DNA of 64,000 nucleotides from Acidobacteria bacterium RIFCSPLOWO2_12_FULL_68_19 (lineage in GTDB: Bacteria > Acidobacteriota > Vicinamibacteria > Vicinamibacterales > UBA2999): contig MELF01000046.1 in NCBI GenBank assembly GCA_001767525.1, positions 122,437 through 186,436 of the forward strand, written 5' to 3'. A program made the position numbers and the translations under genes. The notes beneath the pieces are model-generated. The model ran no database searches. It saw nothing but the letters and a program-made list of their open reading frames with translations, and had not been told where the DNA came from. Below, one piece after another: positions 25,343 to 35,897 of the stretch (its first letter is position 1; each line of letters starts with the position of its first letter).

Positions 25343-25720
25343 TCAGCGGAGGAGCAGGACGTGTGCGATGGCGAGCTCCTGCGAATGCGTCAGCGTGAGC
25401 AGGGAGCCCGTGCCGCCCATGGCCGCGAACCGCTCCGCGGCGCCGTCGCAGAATCGAAGCTGCGGCGGGCCTCCGCGGCGCACGACTTCGATGGTGCGCC
25501 AGAAGACGCCGCGCGAGTGGCCGGTTCCGAGCGCCTTCATGGCCGCTTCCTTCGCCGCAAAGCGCGCTGCGAACGACGAGGCGGCATCGCGCCTCCGCTG
25601 GCAGTACGCGATCTCCTCGTCGGTGAACACGCGCCGGACGAAGCGATCGCCGTAGCGCTCGATCGCCGCAGCTACGCGCGCAATCTCGGTCGCGTCGAGC
25701 CCGGAGCCTATAATCTCCAC
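25343..25720 (-). CDS. acpS: Holo-[acyl-carrier-protein] synthase AcpS
   Basis: About 125 residues, the family length. EIIGSGLDATEIARV holds the Mg-binding Asp near the start, and FAAKEAAMKALGTG carries the conserved Glu and Lys of phosphopantetheinyl transferases; the tail LLTLTHSQELAIAHVLL is also typical. It transfers 4'-phosphopantetheine from CoA to ACP. I chose GTG 25720, preceded by an AAGG site; an ATG at 25738 would share its bases with the divergent pgeF ATG (both read from CATG). The short divergent spacing suggests joint control. Confidence 0.93.
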   Translation of the reverse strand: MEIIGSGLDATEIARVAAAIERYGDRFVRRVFTDEEIAYCQRRRDAASSFAARFAAKEAAMKALGTGHSRGVFWRTIEVVRRGGPPQLRFCDGAAERFAAMGGTGSLLTLTHSQELAIAHVLLLR

Positions 25721-25736
25721 GCACCTTTCATCGTAC

Positions 25737-26531
25737 ATGAGCCCACCCGCCGTTCCCGAGCCGTTCCGCTGGACCGCGTCGCCGTGCGGGCTCGTCCTCG
25801 AGTGCCGGCCGCTCGAGGGCATCGCTCCGCATCTGTTCACGACCCGTGACGCGCCGCTGTCGGCCGCCGACCTGTGGCGGCGGGTGGGCCGCGCCCTCGA
25901 CGCCGAACGGGTGGCAACGCTCGATCAGGTCCACGGCCGCGACGTGGTCACGATCGGGCCCGGCGCTCCGCCGCCGGCGGGACGCCCGAAAGCCGACGCG
26001 CTCGTCTCGATCGACCCGTCGGTCGCGGTCGCCGTCCTCGCCGCCGACTGCGTGCCGCTCCTGCTGGCGGACCGACGATCGGGCGCCGTGGCGGCGGTCC
26101 ATGCCGGATGGCGGGGGACCGCGGCAGGGGTCGCGATCTCCGCCGTGGAGGCGCTGGAGCGCAGGTTGGGGGTGAAGCCCCGCGACGTGACCGCCGCCAT
26201 AGGCCCCAGCATCGGGGCGTGCTGCTACGAAGTCGGCCACGACGTGAGGCACGCCTTCGAGGCCGCGCGCCACGCGGCGCACTTGCTGGACCGCTGGTTC
26301 GTGAGCCGGGAACCGGGAACCGGAATTCGGGAATCGAAGAGACTCCACCTGGATCTCGTGGCGGCCAATCGCGACCAGCTGGTGTTCGCCGGTGTGCCCG
26401 AGGCCCAGATTCACGCCTGCGGTCTCTGCACCGCGATGCACCTCGACGTGCTGACGTCGTACCGCGCCGAAAGGGAGAAGGCGGGACGAATCGCCGGTGC
26501 GATCCGCTGTCGGGCGTACAATCCCGCGTGA
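25737..26531 (+). CDS. pgeF: Multicopper-like purine nucleosidase/polyphenol oxidase PgeF (YfiH)
   Basis: A 264-residue member of the YfiH/LACC1 family. The three metal-binding motifs are in order: LDQVHGRDVV (His), VLAADCVPLLLA (Cys) and AVHAGWRGTAAGV (His), then AIGPSIGACCYEVG. Family members edit peptidoglycan precursors carrying L-Ser and cleave purine nucleosides. Between conserved segments, residues encoded by an array of GGGAACCG words (about SREPGTGIRESK) look like an inserted repeat. TATAAT at 25709-25714 could be its -10, giving a leader of about 15 bases. Confidence 0.92.
   Translation: MSPPAVPEPFRWTASPCGLVLECRPLEGIAPHLFTTRDAPLSAADLWRRVGRALDAERVATLDQVHGRDVVTIGPGAPPPAGRPKADALVSIDPSVAVAVLAADCVPLLLADRRSGAVAAVHAGWRGTAAGVAISAVEALERRLGVKPRDVTAAIGPSIGACCYEVGHDVRHAFEAARHAAHLLDRWFVSREPGTGIRESKRLHLDLVAANRDQLVFAGVPEAQIHACGLCTAMHLDVLTSYRAEREKAGRIAGAIRCRAYNPA
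26306..26336. repeat. GGGAAYCG-type short array inside pgeF
   Basis: The bases read CCGGGAA, CCGGGAA, CCGGAATT, CGGGAATC in a row: near-tandem G-rich words within the coding frame. The encoded residues fall between conserved family blocks, and the frame is kept. Confidence 0.6.
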
Positions 26532-26562
26532 CCGTTCTGTCCCCGGGGCCGGAGGAGGTGGT

Positions 26563-28503
26563 ATGAGCAGAGCAGCACGCTGGTTGACGACGACGGTGAT
26601 GGTGGCGGCGAGCGCGGCCGTCGTCTCCGGGCAACAGACCGAATGGCGCAGCTACAGCGCCGACCCGGGCGGCACGAAGTACGCGCCGGTCGATCAGATC
26701 AACGCGTCGAACGTGGCGACGCTGACGATCGCGTGGCGCCGACCCGCGGTCGACGCGGCGCTGAGGAAGCTCGATCCGTCGCTGACGTTCTCGAACAACT
26801 TCCGCGCCACGCCGCTCATGATTGGCGGCGTGCTGTACAGCCCGAACGGGGTAGGGCTCGTCGAGGCGTTTCACCCGCAGACCGGGCGCACACTGTGGGT
26901 GCAGCAGCCGCCCGGCGGGGCGGCGGACCTCAAGGGCGACAGCACGCGCGGCCTCGCCTACTGGCGCAGCGGCAGCGAGGAGCGGCTGTTCGTGCAGCGC
27001 GGCGAGACGCTGATGGCGCTCGACCCGAAGACCGGGCGTCGGTACGCGACGTTCGGCACCGGCGGCCGCGTCAACTTGCGCTACGGGACGGGACCGGAGC
27101 CGTTCGGCTGGACCGGTGCGCCGCAGGTGTGCCGCGATGTCGTCATCATCGGGTCGTCGATGAGCGATTCGCCGCCGAACAAGGAGGGCACACCAGGCGA
27201 CGTGCGCGCGTACGATCTGCGCACCGGCCGGTTGCGCTGGACGTTTCACGTCATTCCGCGCGAGGGGGAGTTCGGCGTCGACACGTGGAAGAACGGGTCG
27301 TGGCGTTACACGGGTCACGCGAACCTCTGGTCGCTCGTCAGCGTCGACGAGCAGCTCGGATACGCGTATCTGCCGCTGACGAGCCCGACGAGCGACATGT
27401 ACGGCGGGCATCGGCTCGGCGACAACCTGTTCAGCAGCACGCTCGTGGCGGTGAACTGCCTGACGGGCGAGCGCGTCTGGCACCAGCAGCTCGTGCACCA
27501 CGACCTGTGGGACTACGACCTGCCCGCCGCGCCGGTGCTGGCCGACATCACGGTGGACGGTCGGCGGATTCGAGCCGTCGTTCAGGTCACGAAGCAGGCG
27601 TTCGCGTTCGTCTTCGACCGCGTGACGGGTGAGCCCGTGTGGCCGATCGAGGAGCGTCCCGTGCCGCCTTCGATGACGCCGGGTGAGGAGACGTCGCCGA
27701 CGCAGCCGTTTCCCACCAAGCCGCCCGCCTTCGATCGCCAGGGTGTGAGCGTCGACGATCTGATCGATTTCACGCCGGAGCTGCGGGCGGCGGCGCTCGC
27801 AGTCGTCAAGAACTACGTCGTCGGGCCGCTGTTCACGCCGCCGTCGCTCAGGACGCCCGAGGGGACGAAGGGGACGATCCAGTTGCCCGGCTCGGTGGGC
27901 GGCGCCGACTGGCAGGGCGCCGCATTCGACCCGGCCACGGGCCTGTTGTACGTGCCGTCGATCAGCGCGCCGTTTGTCGCCGATCTCGTGCCGGGCAACC
28001 CGAAGGAGACCAATCTCACCTTCACGCGAGGCACGCGCGAGTTTCCGCCGGCGGTCATGGGGCTGCCGCTGCTGAAGCCGCCCTATGGCCGCATCACCGC
28101 CATCGACCTCAACAGGGGCGAGATTGTCTGGTCGGTGCCGAACGGCAACGGCCCGCGCAACCACCCGCTGCTCGAGCGCCTGAACCTGCCGCCGCTCGGC
28201 AACCCGGGACGGAGCGCGCCGCTCGTGACCCGCTCACTCCTGTTCCTGGGCGAAGGCGATCCAATTATGGTGGCGCGGCAGCGGGTGCCGCCGAGCATGC
28301 CGGTGGCGTTGGCGCCGAGCGCCGGCGAGGGGAAGTTCCGCGCCTACGACAAGGCCACGGGACGGGTGCTCTGGGAGACGGACTTGCCCGCGGGGACGAC
28401 GGGCGCGCCGATGACGTACGTGTACGACGGCAAGCAGTACGTCGTGGTGGCGATCGGGTCGCGCGAGCACCCGGCGGAACTGGTCGCCTTCAGCCTGAGG
28501 TAG
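26563..28503 (+). CDS. PQQ-dependent quinoprotein dehydrogenase
   Basis: A 646-residue secreted beta-propeller enzyme. A signal peptide (WLTTTVMVAASAAVVSGQQ) is followed by the first blade EWRSYSADPGGTKYAPVDQI, typical of membrane-glucose-dehydrogenase-like quinoproteins. Blades with GWTGAPQVCRDVVIIG, RLRWTFHVIPREGEFGVDTW and HHDLWDYDLPAAPVL are diagnostic; the last is the active-site region. It would oxidise an alcohol or sugar in the periplasm and pass electrons to the respiratory chain; the substrate is unknown. GGAGGAGG precedes ATG 26563, and TACAAT at 26517-26522 may be a -10 box. The end overlaps the convergent RNase H gene by 14 bases. Confidence 0.93.
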   Translation: MSRAARWLTTTVMVAASAAVVSGQQTEWRSYSADPGGTKYAPVDQINASNVATLTIAWRRPAVDAALRKLDPSLTFSNNFRATPLMIGGVLYSPNGVGLVEAFHPQTGRTLWVQQPPGGAADLKGDSTRGLAYWRSGSEERLFVQRGETLMALDPKTGRRYATFGTGGRVNLRYGTGPEPFGWTGAPQVCRDVVIIGSSMSDSPPNKEGTPGDVRAYDLRTGRLRWTFHVIPREGEFGVDTWKNGSWRYTGHANLWSLVSVDEQLGYAYLPLTSPTSDMYGGHRLGDNLFSSTLVAVNCLTGERVWHQQLVHHDLWDYDLPAAPVLADITVDGRRIRAVVQVTKQAFAFVFDRVTGEPVWPIEERPVPPSMTPGEETSPTQPFPTKPPAFDRQGVSVDDLIDFTPELRAAALAVVKNYVVGPLFTPPSLRTPEGTKGTIQLPGSVGGADWQGAAFDPATGLLYVPSISAPFVADLVPGNPKETNLTFTRGTREFPPAVMGLPLLKPPYGRITAIDLNRGEIVWSVPNGNGPRNHPLLERLNLPPLGNPGRSAPLVTRSLLFLGEGDPIMVARQRVPPSMPVALAPSAGEGKFRAYDKATGRVLWETDLPAGTTGAPMTYVYDGKQYVVVAIGSREHPAELVAFSLR

Positions 28504-28930
28504 CCTCGTCCATCGCCTCGTTGGCGAGGCGGTCCGCGTCCGTGTTCAGCTCGCGGCGGACGTGCTCGAATCGGACATCGCCGATCCGGTGCGCCAGCCG
28601 CCGCGCGTCCTCCCACAGCGGCTTCAGTCGCTCGTTCTTGACGCGGTACTCCCCGAGCATCTGCTTGACGAGCAGCAGCGAGTCCGACCGCACGTGCAGG
28701 CGGCTGACGCCGTTGGCCGCCGCCCACCCGAGCGCCGCAATGAGGCCGCGGTACTCCGCGACGTTGTTGGTGGCGACGCCGAGCGCTTCCTTCAGCTCGA
28801 CGAGGGTGCCGTCGTCACATTCGATGCGGACGCCGTAGCCGGCGGGCCCGGGATTGCCGCGCGCCCCGCCGTCGATGTTCGCGACAGCCGAGCGGCAGGC
28901 CGGCGAGCCGAACAGGGAAGGCTGGTTCAC
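28490..28930 (-). CDS. rnhA: Ribonuclease HI-family protein
   Basis: A 146-residue RNase H fold. DGGARGNPGPAGYGV has the first catalytic Asp, NNVAEYRGLIAALGW the Glu, HVRSDSLLLVKQML the second Asp, and NTDADRLANEAMD the last. This short bacterial/archaeal type lacks the basic protrusion of E. coli RNase HI. It removes RNA from RNA-DNA hybrids. It is translationally coupled (ATGA) to the upstream zinc-ribbon gene, and its C-terminal 14 bases overlap the opposing PQQ gene. Confidence 0.93.
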   Translation of the reverse strand: MNQPSLFGSPACRSAVANIDGGARGNPGPAGYGVRIECDDGTLVELKEALGVATNNVAEYRGLIAALGWAAANGVSRLHVRSDSLLLVKQMLGEYRVKNERLKPLWEDARRLAHRIGDVRFEHVRRELNTDADRLANEAMDEATSG

Positions 28931-29670
28931 GAAACGGGCGTGGGGGCGGCCTCAGCGGGGGCGGGCGGCTCGTAGTACAGGATGCGGCGGCAGCTCTCGC
29001 ACTGGATGATCGCGTCGTTCTGGCGCACCTGCTGGAAGACGACCGGGCGCAGACGGACGTGACAGACCGAGCAGGCGCCGTCGCGGGTGGCGGTGCAAAG
29101 AGCGATCCCCTTGCGCGCCCTCGCCACCTGCTCGTACAGGGCGACCAATTCCGGCTCGGTCGCCGTCAGCAGCGCCGCGCGACCGGTGGTCGCCTCGTCG
29201 AGCACCCGCTGCATCGTGGTCAGCTCGCGGGCGAGCGCCGTCTTTTCGGTGTCGATTTCCTTCTGCCGCGCATGAAGCGCGGCTTCCGCCTGCTTGATCT
29301 CGACGGCGACCTGGTCGGCCTCCAGCATTCGCTCGAGCTCCTTCTCCTCGACGGCGTTGAGCTCGGATTGCGCGGTGGCGATTTCGTGCTGGAGGGCCTG
29401 GTATTCGCGGTTGGTCTTGACTTCGAGGAGCTGGTCCTTGAACTTTGCGACGCGCGCCTGGAAGACCGCCGCCTCCTTCTCGAGCGCGCGTCGCGCGTCG
29501 TTGCTCTCTTTGAGCCGCGCGCGGAGGACGTCGACGCGCTCCTTCGCCTCGCTGAGTCGCGCGTCGGCCTCAGCGAGGCGCTGAGGGTGCTCGACGACTC
29601 GGCGACGCGCCTCGTCGATCGTCGCGTCGAGCTGTTGCAGCTTTATGAGCCGATCAAGATCGGGAGACAT
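28927..29670 (-). CDS. Coiled-coil zinc-ribbon protein (DUF164/CT398-like)
   Basis: A 247-residue protein: a long coiled coil (about residues 5-180, e.g. LIKLQQLDATIDEARRR, KEKELERML-type EEKELERMLEADQV) is followed by a C4 zinc ribbon with CSVCHVRLRPVVFQQV and CESCRRILYYE. Family members are thought to act near RNA polymerase or flagellar/secretion assembly; no function is firmly established. ATG 29670 is used. RNase HI follows in the same transcript. The gene starts only five bases from a long G-rich inverted array, which may contain or replace its promoter. Confidence 0.88.
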   Translation of the reverse strand: MSPDLDRLIKLQQLDATIDEARRRVVEHPQRLAEADARLSEAKERVDVLRARLKESNDARRALEKEAAVFQARVAKFKDQLLEVKTNREYQALQHEIATAQSELNAVEEKELERMLEADQVAVEIKQAEAALHARQKEIDTEKTALARELTTMQRVLDEATTGRAALLTATEPELVALYEQVARARKGIALCTATRDGACSVCHVRLRPVVFQQVRQNDAIIQCESCRRILYYEPPAPAEAAPTPVS

Positions 29671-29674
29671 GGCC

Positions 29675-29826
29675 AAGTGGAGAAGTGGAAGGAAGTGGAG
29701 AAGTGGAAGGAAGTGGAAGGAAGTGGAAAAGTAAGAGGAACGCGTCGCCGCGTGCTGTGTCGCCGCTGACTTCTTCCACTTCCTTCCACTTCTTCTACTT
29801 TTCCACTTTTCTACTTTTCTGCTTCC
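29675..29826. repeat. Inverted array of GAAGTGG words between tRNA-Ile2 and the zinc-ribbon gene
   Basis: The left arm (29675-29732) repeats GGAAGTGG and GAGAAGTGG; the right arm (29770-29826) is made of CCACTTCC and CTACTTTTCCACTTTT. A 20-plus-base stretch of the two arms is exactly complementary. On the minus strand the array lies between the tRNA 3' end and the zinc-ribbon start, where it could end the rpoD-tRNA transcript. It has the same architecture as the GTGCGA array at ftsW/murG but a different word. Confidence 0.8.
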
Positions 29827-29836
29827 TGCGTTGGGC

Positions 29837-29909
29837 TGGGCCCGCCAGGATTCGAACCTGGGACCAACCGATTATGAGCCGGCCGCTCTAACCGCTGAGC
29901 TACGGGCCC
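29837..29909 (-). tRNA. tRNA-Ile2 (CAU anticodon, lysidine type)
   Basis: 73 bases fold as a full cloverleaf. The acceptor GGGCCCG pairs with CGGGCCC, the D arm is GCTCAGCGGTTAGAGC, the anticodon loop CTCATAA, and the T arm ends GGTTCGAATCC. The anticodon CAU could be Met or lysidine-modified Ile; the eight-base D loop AGCGGTTA and the CGGTTGGTC region after the anticodon stem match the AUA-reading tRNA-Ile2 of E. coli better than elongator tRNA-Met. No CCA is encoded. It begins only three bases after the rpoD stop and is probably cotranscribed and processed out. Confidence 0.93.
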
Positions 29910-29912
29910 TCA

Positions 29913-31613
<1,701 letters not shown>

Positions 31614-31631
31614 GCTCAGAATCCTCCCGGC

Positions 31632-33395
31632 CTACATCAGTCCTTCGATTCGTTGAATCAGCTCGTACTTCCGCACCAGCAGCTCCTGCAGCTCCTCGCC
31701 CGGCTCCGCGCCGGCCGCCTGCAGGCGGTCGATGTCGCGCTGCAGCGCGGCGCGCTCGCGCTCGTAGCGCAGGCGCCGGAGGATCAGGGCGCACTCGGTG
31801 ACGTCGTGCACGTGGGGTTCGGTCTCGCTCGCCACTGCAGTTACGAGCTGGGCCTCGCTCACGTTCAGACGCTCGAGCAGCACAGAGAGGGAGAAACTCC
31901 TATCATGGTCCAGATTTCGCGCCAGATCCAGCACCGACCGGGAGCCCAAACCCTCCAGATCCTCCGGATCCAGCGTCCGCAGCGCCTCGAGCGCCGGCTC
32001 CGGGCGGTGGACAAGCCACCAAATCAGCCCTTTTTCGGCCTTGGTAACCTGCCCCAGGCCGGGGAGCTCCCGGGGGGTCAGGGGGGGCGCGCCGCCCCGC
32101 GGAGCGCCCTTGGGCAGCTGCGCCCAGATCAACTCCCCTCCAACACCGGCCCGTCCGGCCACCGCTTCGACGAACAACTCCTGGCGCGTGCGGTCTGGTA
32201 TGCGCTCGACAACGGGGAGAACCTCGGCCACGAACCGGGCACGTCCATCGGCGTTTCGAAGATTGTGATTGGCAGCGGCGCGATCGAGCAGGTAGTCGAG
32301 GTACGGCCGCGACGTCCGAAGGCGTTCGGCGTACCCCTGACGCCCGTGCTTCCGTACGTAGATATCGGGATCTTCGCCGGCCGGCAGTATGGCCACATTG
32401 ACCTCGAACCCTTCGGAGACCAGCATTTCGCACGATTTCGCGGTCGCCCCCTGGCCGGCCACGTCCGGGTCGAAGCTCAGCACCACTTTGCCGACGAAGC
32501 GCCGCAACTGCTGCGCCTGGGCGGGCGTCAGCGCCGTGCCGCACGAGGCGACCACGGACCGGAAGCCGGCCTGGTACACCTGCGCGAAATCGAAGTACCC
32601 CTCGACGAGAACGGCGAACCCCGCCTCGCGCATCGCCGCCTTGCTCAGGTGGAGTCCGTAGAGCGTGCGGCTCTTCGAGTAGATCGGCGTTTCCGGCGAA
32701 TTGAGGTACTTCGGCTGCTGGTCGGCGTCGAGCGCCCGGCCACCGAAGGCAATGACCGACCCGGTGTCGCGGGCGATCGGGATCATCAGCCGATTCCGGA
32801 ACCGGTCGACGGCGCTCCCGTCCTCTCGCTGCACGAGAAGGCCGGACCGGAGGAGGAGGGACTGCGAGAACCCCTGCTGCAGGAGCGCCTGCTTGAGCGC
32901 CTCCCGCGCCGGCGGCGCGAAGCCGAGGCCCAGCGCGTCGGAGGTCGCCTCGGCGAGGCCTCTCCCGGCTACGAGATCGCGCACGCGCGCCGCGGCAGGC
33001 GAAGCCAGCTGCTGGCGGAACCACGCGGCGGCCGCCTCGTGCGCCTTGAGCAGATTCTCCCGCTCGGCGGCGCCAGCCCGCTGCTCCTCGGTCTGCTCGA
33101 TCTCCGGCAGTGCCAGGCCGAAGCGCTGCGCGAGCAGCTTGACCGCTTCGGGGAACGCCACCTTCTCGTGCAGCTCGAGGAACTTGAACACGTCGCCGCC
33201 GACGTTGCAGCCAAAGCAATGGAAGAAGCCCTTGTCGCGGTTGACGTGGAACGACGGCGTCTTCTCGCCGTGGAACGGGCAGAGCCCCTTGTACGTGGCG
33301 CCGCTCTTCTTGAGCGACACGTAGTCCTGGATGACGACGACGATGTCGGCGTGGTGCTTGAGGTCGTCGATGAACTGCTGCGGAAAGAGACCCAT
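31632..33395 (-). CDS. dnaG: DNA primase DnaG
   Basis: A 587-residue primase. The N-terminal CHC2 zinc finger is seen in LCPFHGEKTPSFHV and FHCFGCNVGGDVF; the RNA-polymerase domain has VIAFGGRALD and YLNSPETPIYSKS; the TOPRIM motifs are VLVEGYFDFAQVYQAG and VLSFDPDVAGQGAT. The C-terminal region (about residues 440-587) would bind the replicative helicase and is poorly conserved. It makes RNA primers at the replication fork. Its ATG shares one base with the mutS2 stop; rpoD starts 18 bases after its end. Confidence 0.96.
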   Translation of the reverse strand: MGLFPQQFIDDLKHHADIVVVIQDYVSLKKSGATYKGLCPFHGEKTPSFHVNRDKGFFHCFGCNVGGDVFKFLELHEKVAFPEAVKLLAQRFGLALPEIEQTEEQRAGAAERENLLKAHEAAAAWFRQQLASPAAARVRDLVAGRGLAEATSDALGLGFAPPAREALKQALLQQGFSQSLLLRSGLLVQREDGSAVDRFRNRLMIPIARDTGSVIAFGGRALDADQQPKYLNSPETPIYSKSRTLYGLHLSKAAMREAGFAVLVEGYFDFAQVYQAGFRSVVASCGTALTPAQAQQLRRFVGKVVLSFDPDVAGQGATAKSCEMLVSEGFEVNVAILPAGEDPDIYVRKHGRQGYAERLRTSRPYLDYLLDRAAANHNLRNADGRARFVAEVLPVVERIPDRTRQELFVEAVAGRAGVGGELIWAQLPKGAPRGGAPPLTPRELPGLGQVTKAEKGLIWWLVHRPEPALEALRTLDPEDLEGLGSRSVLDLARNLDHDRSFSLSVLLERLNVSEAQLVTAVASETEPHVHDVTECALILRRLRYERERAALQRDIDRLQAAGAEPGEELQELLVRKYELIQRIEGLM

Positions 33396-35875
33396 CAGTC
33401 CTTCAGGTACGCGATCGTCGCGCCGCCGCCCCCCTGGTTCTCCGGCGCCGTCTCGAACCGCTCCACGAGCGGGTGCTCCTCGAGAAACGCCGCGACGGCG
33501 CGCCGGAGCTGCCCCGTGCCGTGGCCGTGCACGATCCGCAGCTCGTGGACGTCGCCGACCATCGCCTGATCCAGGAATCGTTCGAGGCGGGCGAGCGCGT
33601 CGTCCACCCTGGCGCCGATGAGGTTCAGTTCCGAGGGCGTTCCTTCGCGGGGTTGCAGATCGACCTTCACCCGGACGGCCGCCGACCTCGTCGGGCCGGC
33701 GATGACATGGAGGTCGCCGAGCGCCGCGCGCAAGCGCTTGCCGCGGACGTCGACCTCGGCGTCGGTGCCGTACACGTCGATGATGGTCCCCTCGAGGCCG
33801 AGCGCGCCGACGGTGACGCGGCTGCCGCGGACCAGTGGCGCGGCTGGGGCGGGAGGAGGCATGAGGGAATCCGTTCCACTCGCCCCAGCCACTCCAGCTG
33901 CCTCAGTGGTCCTGACGTGTTCGGCAATCGCGTCGACGGCCGTCCGCGCGGCGGCTCGTGCCTCGCCCACCTCGCCCGTGCTCAGACCGGCGGCGCGCAG
34001 CGTGCCACCGGCCTTGAGGCGGACCGCCGCGCGGTCCGACATCTCGGCCGCGCGGGCTTTGAGCTTCTCGATCACGGCGTCGATCTGCCGCCGCGCCTCA
34101 CGCAACTGCTCGTCGAGCTTCGCGTCGAGGCGCCGGCGGACCTTCTCCTCGCGCGCGCCGACCGACGCTTCCCGCGCCCGCACCTGTTTCTCGCTCTCGG
34201 CCACGAGCGCGCGCTCCCGCGCGACCTGGCGCCGTTCCTGCTCCAGCCGCCGCAGGTCTTCGTCCACTCGCGCCAGGTGCTCGGTGAGCTGCTTCTCCGG
34301 CTCCGTCAGGTTCTGCCGCGCCGCCGCGATGACCGGCGGAGGCAGGCCGAGGCGGGCGGCAATCTCGATGGCGAGGCTCCGGCCGGGCGAACCGTAGATC
34401 AACCGATACGTCGGGGCGAACGTCTCCGGGTCGAACCCGAACGCGGCGCCCGCGACGCCGTCGGTCGTCGAGGCGTACGACTTGAGGGCATCGTAGTGCG
34501 TGGTGGCAACTACGTGCGCGCCGCGGCGGCGGAAGTGATCGAGGACGGCGATGCCGAGCGCGCCCCCCTCGACCGGGTCGGTGCCGGCGCCCACCTCGTC
34601 GAGCAGCACGAGCGCGGGCAGCTCCAGGTCGCGGTCCATCGACACGACATTGGCGATGTGCGCGGAGAAGGTGCTCAGGTTGGCCGCTATCGACTGTTCG
34701 TCGCCGATGTCGGCAAAGACGGACCGGAAGACCGGCAGCCGCGACCCTTTCTCGACGGGGAGATGCAGGCCCGCCTGCGCCATCGCCGCCAGCAGTCCCA
34801 TCGTCTTGAGCGCCACGGTCTTGCCGCCGGTGTTCGGGCCCGCGACCACGAGCACCCGCACGGGGAACTGGAGCCGGAGATCGACGGGCACCGGCTCGGC
34901 CGCACGCGCGCCGCCGCCCTCGAGGCGCGCCATCACTTTCGGAATGAGGAGCGGATGCCTGGCGCCGAGCAGCTCGATCGCACCGTCCGATGCGACGGAG
35001 GGTTCGATGCCCTCGACGATCTGCGACAGCCTGGCGCGCGCCTGGACGGTGTCGAGATCGGTGGCAACGTCGAGCGTGCGGTGCAGGTCGTCGGCGCGGG
35101 CCCGGAAGGCGTCGGTGAGCGCCAGCAGGATGCGGCGGACCTCCTCCGCCTCCTGCTCCTCCAGTGCGACGATGTCGTTGTTGATCTCGACGGTGGCGAT
35201 CGGTTCGAGGTACAGGCTGGCGCCGCTGGCCGAGGCGCCGTGCACGATGCCGGGAATCGCCGTCCGGTGCTCCGCGCGTACCACCAGGACGTACCGGCCG
35301 TTCCGGTCGGTGACGACCTGCTCCTGGAGGTACTTCGCCGTGTCGCGGCCGCGCAGAAACGCCTCGAGCGTGCTCCGCAGCCGAGCGCGCTGTCGGCGCA
35401 GGCGCTCCCGGACGGCGGCGAGCGCCGGGCTTGCCTCATCGGACACTTCGCCGGACGGGGTGAGAGTCCGCCGGATCCCGGCCGCCTCGCTCCCAAACGA
35501 CGCCACCGCATCGACGAGGCGGCGGAGGATGCAGAAGGAGGCGTCGAGCGTCATGACGGCTGCGCGCGACTGGTCGATCGACTCGAGGTAATCGGCCAAG
35601 GCACGCAGATGGAGCGGCTCGAGCGGCCGCCCGTCCACCGACAGCGCGTCGAGGATGAGGTCGAGATCCGCCGGCGCGCGAAGCGGAAAGCCGGGATGAT
35701 CCGCGAGGAAGCGGACGCCTTCGGTGGTCGCCCGCTGCGCCGCCGTCACCTGTGCCTCGTCGGTTGACGGATGGAGCGCCGCCAGCCGTCGGTGGCCGGT
35801 CGGCGTGACCGCCAGCCCGCTCAGCACCGATACGATGCGGTCGAACTCGAGGGCCCGCAGCGCGCCGGGAGTCAT
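33395..35875 (-). CDS. mutS2: Endonuclease/DNA mismatch-family ATPase MutS2
   Basis: About 826 residues. The N-terminus ALEFDRIVSVLSGLAVTPTG is typical; the ATPase has Walker A VVAGPNTGGKTVALKTMG and Walker B LVLLDEVGAGTDPVEGGAL; a coiled coil follows, then the C-terminal Smr nuclease domain with LNLIGARVDDALARLERFLD and RIVHGHGTGQLR. MutS2 suppresses homologous recombination and rescues collided ribosomes. ATG 35875 was chosen; the frame continues 26 codons upstream without family similarity. It is the first gene of the operon with dnaG and rpoD, one-base overlap with dnaG. Confidence 0.95.
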   Translation of the reverse strand: MTPGALRALEFDRIVSVLSGLAVTPTGHRRLAALHPSTDEAQVTAAQRATTEGVRFLADHPGFPLRAPADLDLILDALSVDGRPLEPLHLRALADYLESIDQSRAAVMTLDASFCILRRLVDAVASFGSEAAGIRRTLTPSGEVSDEASPALAAVRERLRRQRARLRSTLEAFLRGRDTAKYLQEQVVTDRNGRYVLVVRAEHRTAIPGIVHGASASGASLYLEPIATVEINNDIVALEEQEAEEVRRILLALTDAFRARADDLHRTLDVATDLDTVQARARLSQIVEGIEPSVASDGAIELLGARHPLLIPKVMARLEGGGARAAEPVPVDLRLQFPVRVLVVAGPNTGGKTVALKTMGLLAAMAQAGLHLPVEKGSRLPVFRSVFADIGDEQSIAANLSTFSAHIANVVSMDRDLELPALVLLDEVGAGTDPVEGGALGIAVLDHFRRRGAHVVATTHYDALKSYASTTDGVAGAAFGFDPETFAPTYRLIYGSPGRSLAIEIAARLGLPPPVIAAARQNLTEPEKQLTEHLARVDEDLRRLEQERRQVARERALVAESEKQVRAREASVGAREEKVRRRLDAKLDEQLREARRQIDAVIEKLKARAAEMSDRAAVRLKAGGTLRAAGLSTGEVGEARAAARTAVDAIAEHVRTTEAAGVAGASGTDSLMPPPAPAAPLVRGSRVTVGALGLEGTIIDVYGTDAEVDVRGKRLRAALGDLHVIAGPTRSAAVRVKVDLQPREGTPSELNLIGARVDDALARLERFLDQAMVGDVHELRIVHGHGTGQLRRAVAAFLEEHPLVERFETAPENQGGGGATIAYLKD

Positions 35876-35897
35876 CGAATGCGGTGGTTCAATGGGT

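Noticed and set aside
29870..29880. tRNA read as elongator tRNA-Met because of the CAU anticodon
   Set aside because: The D-loop length and the bases after the anticodon stem match tRNA-Ile2 better; a TilS-recognition check would settle it.
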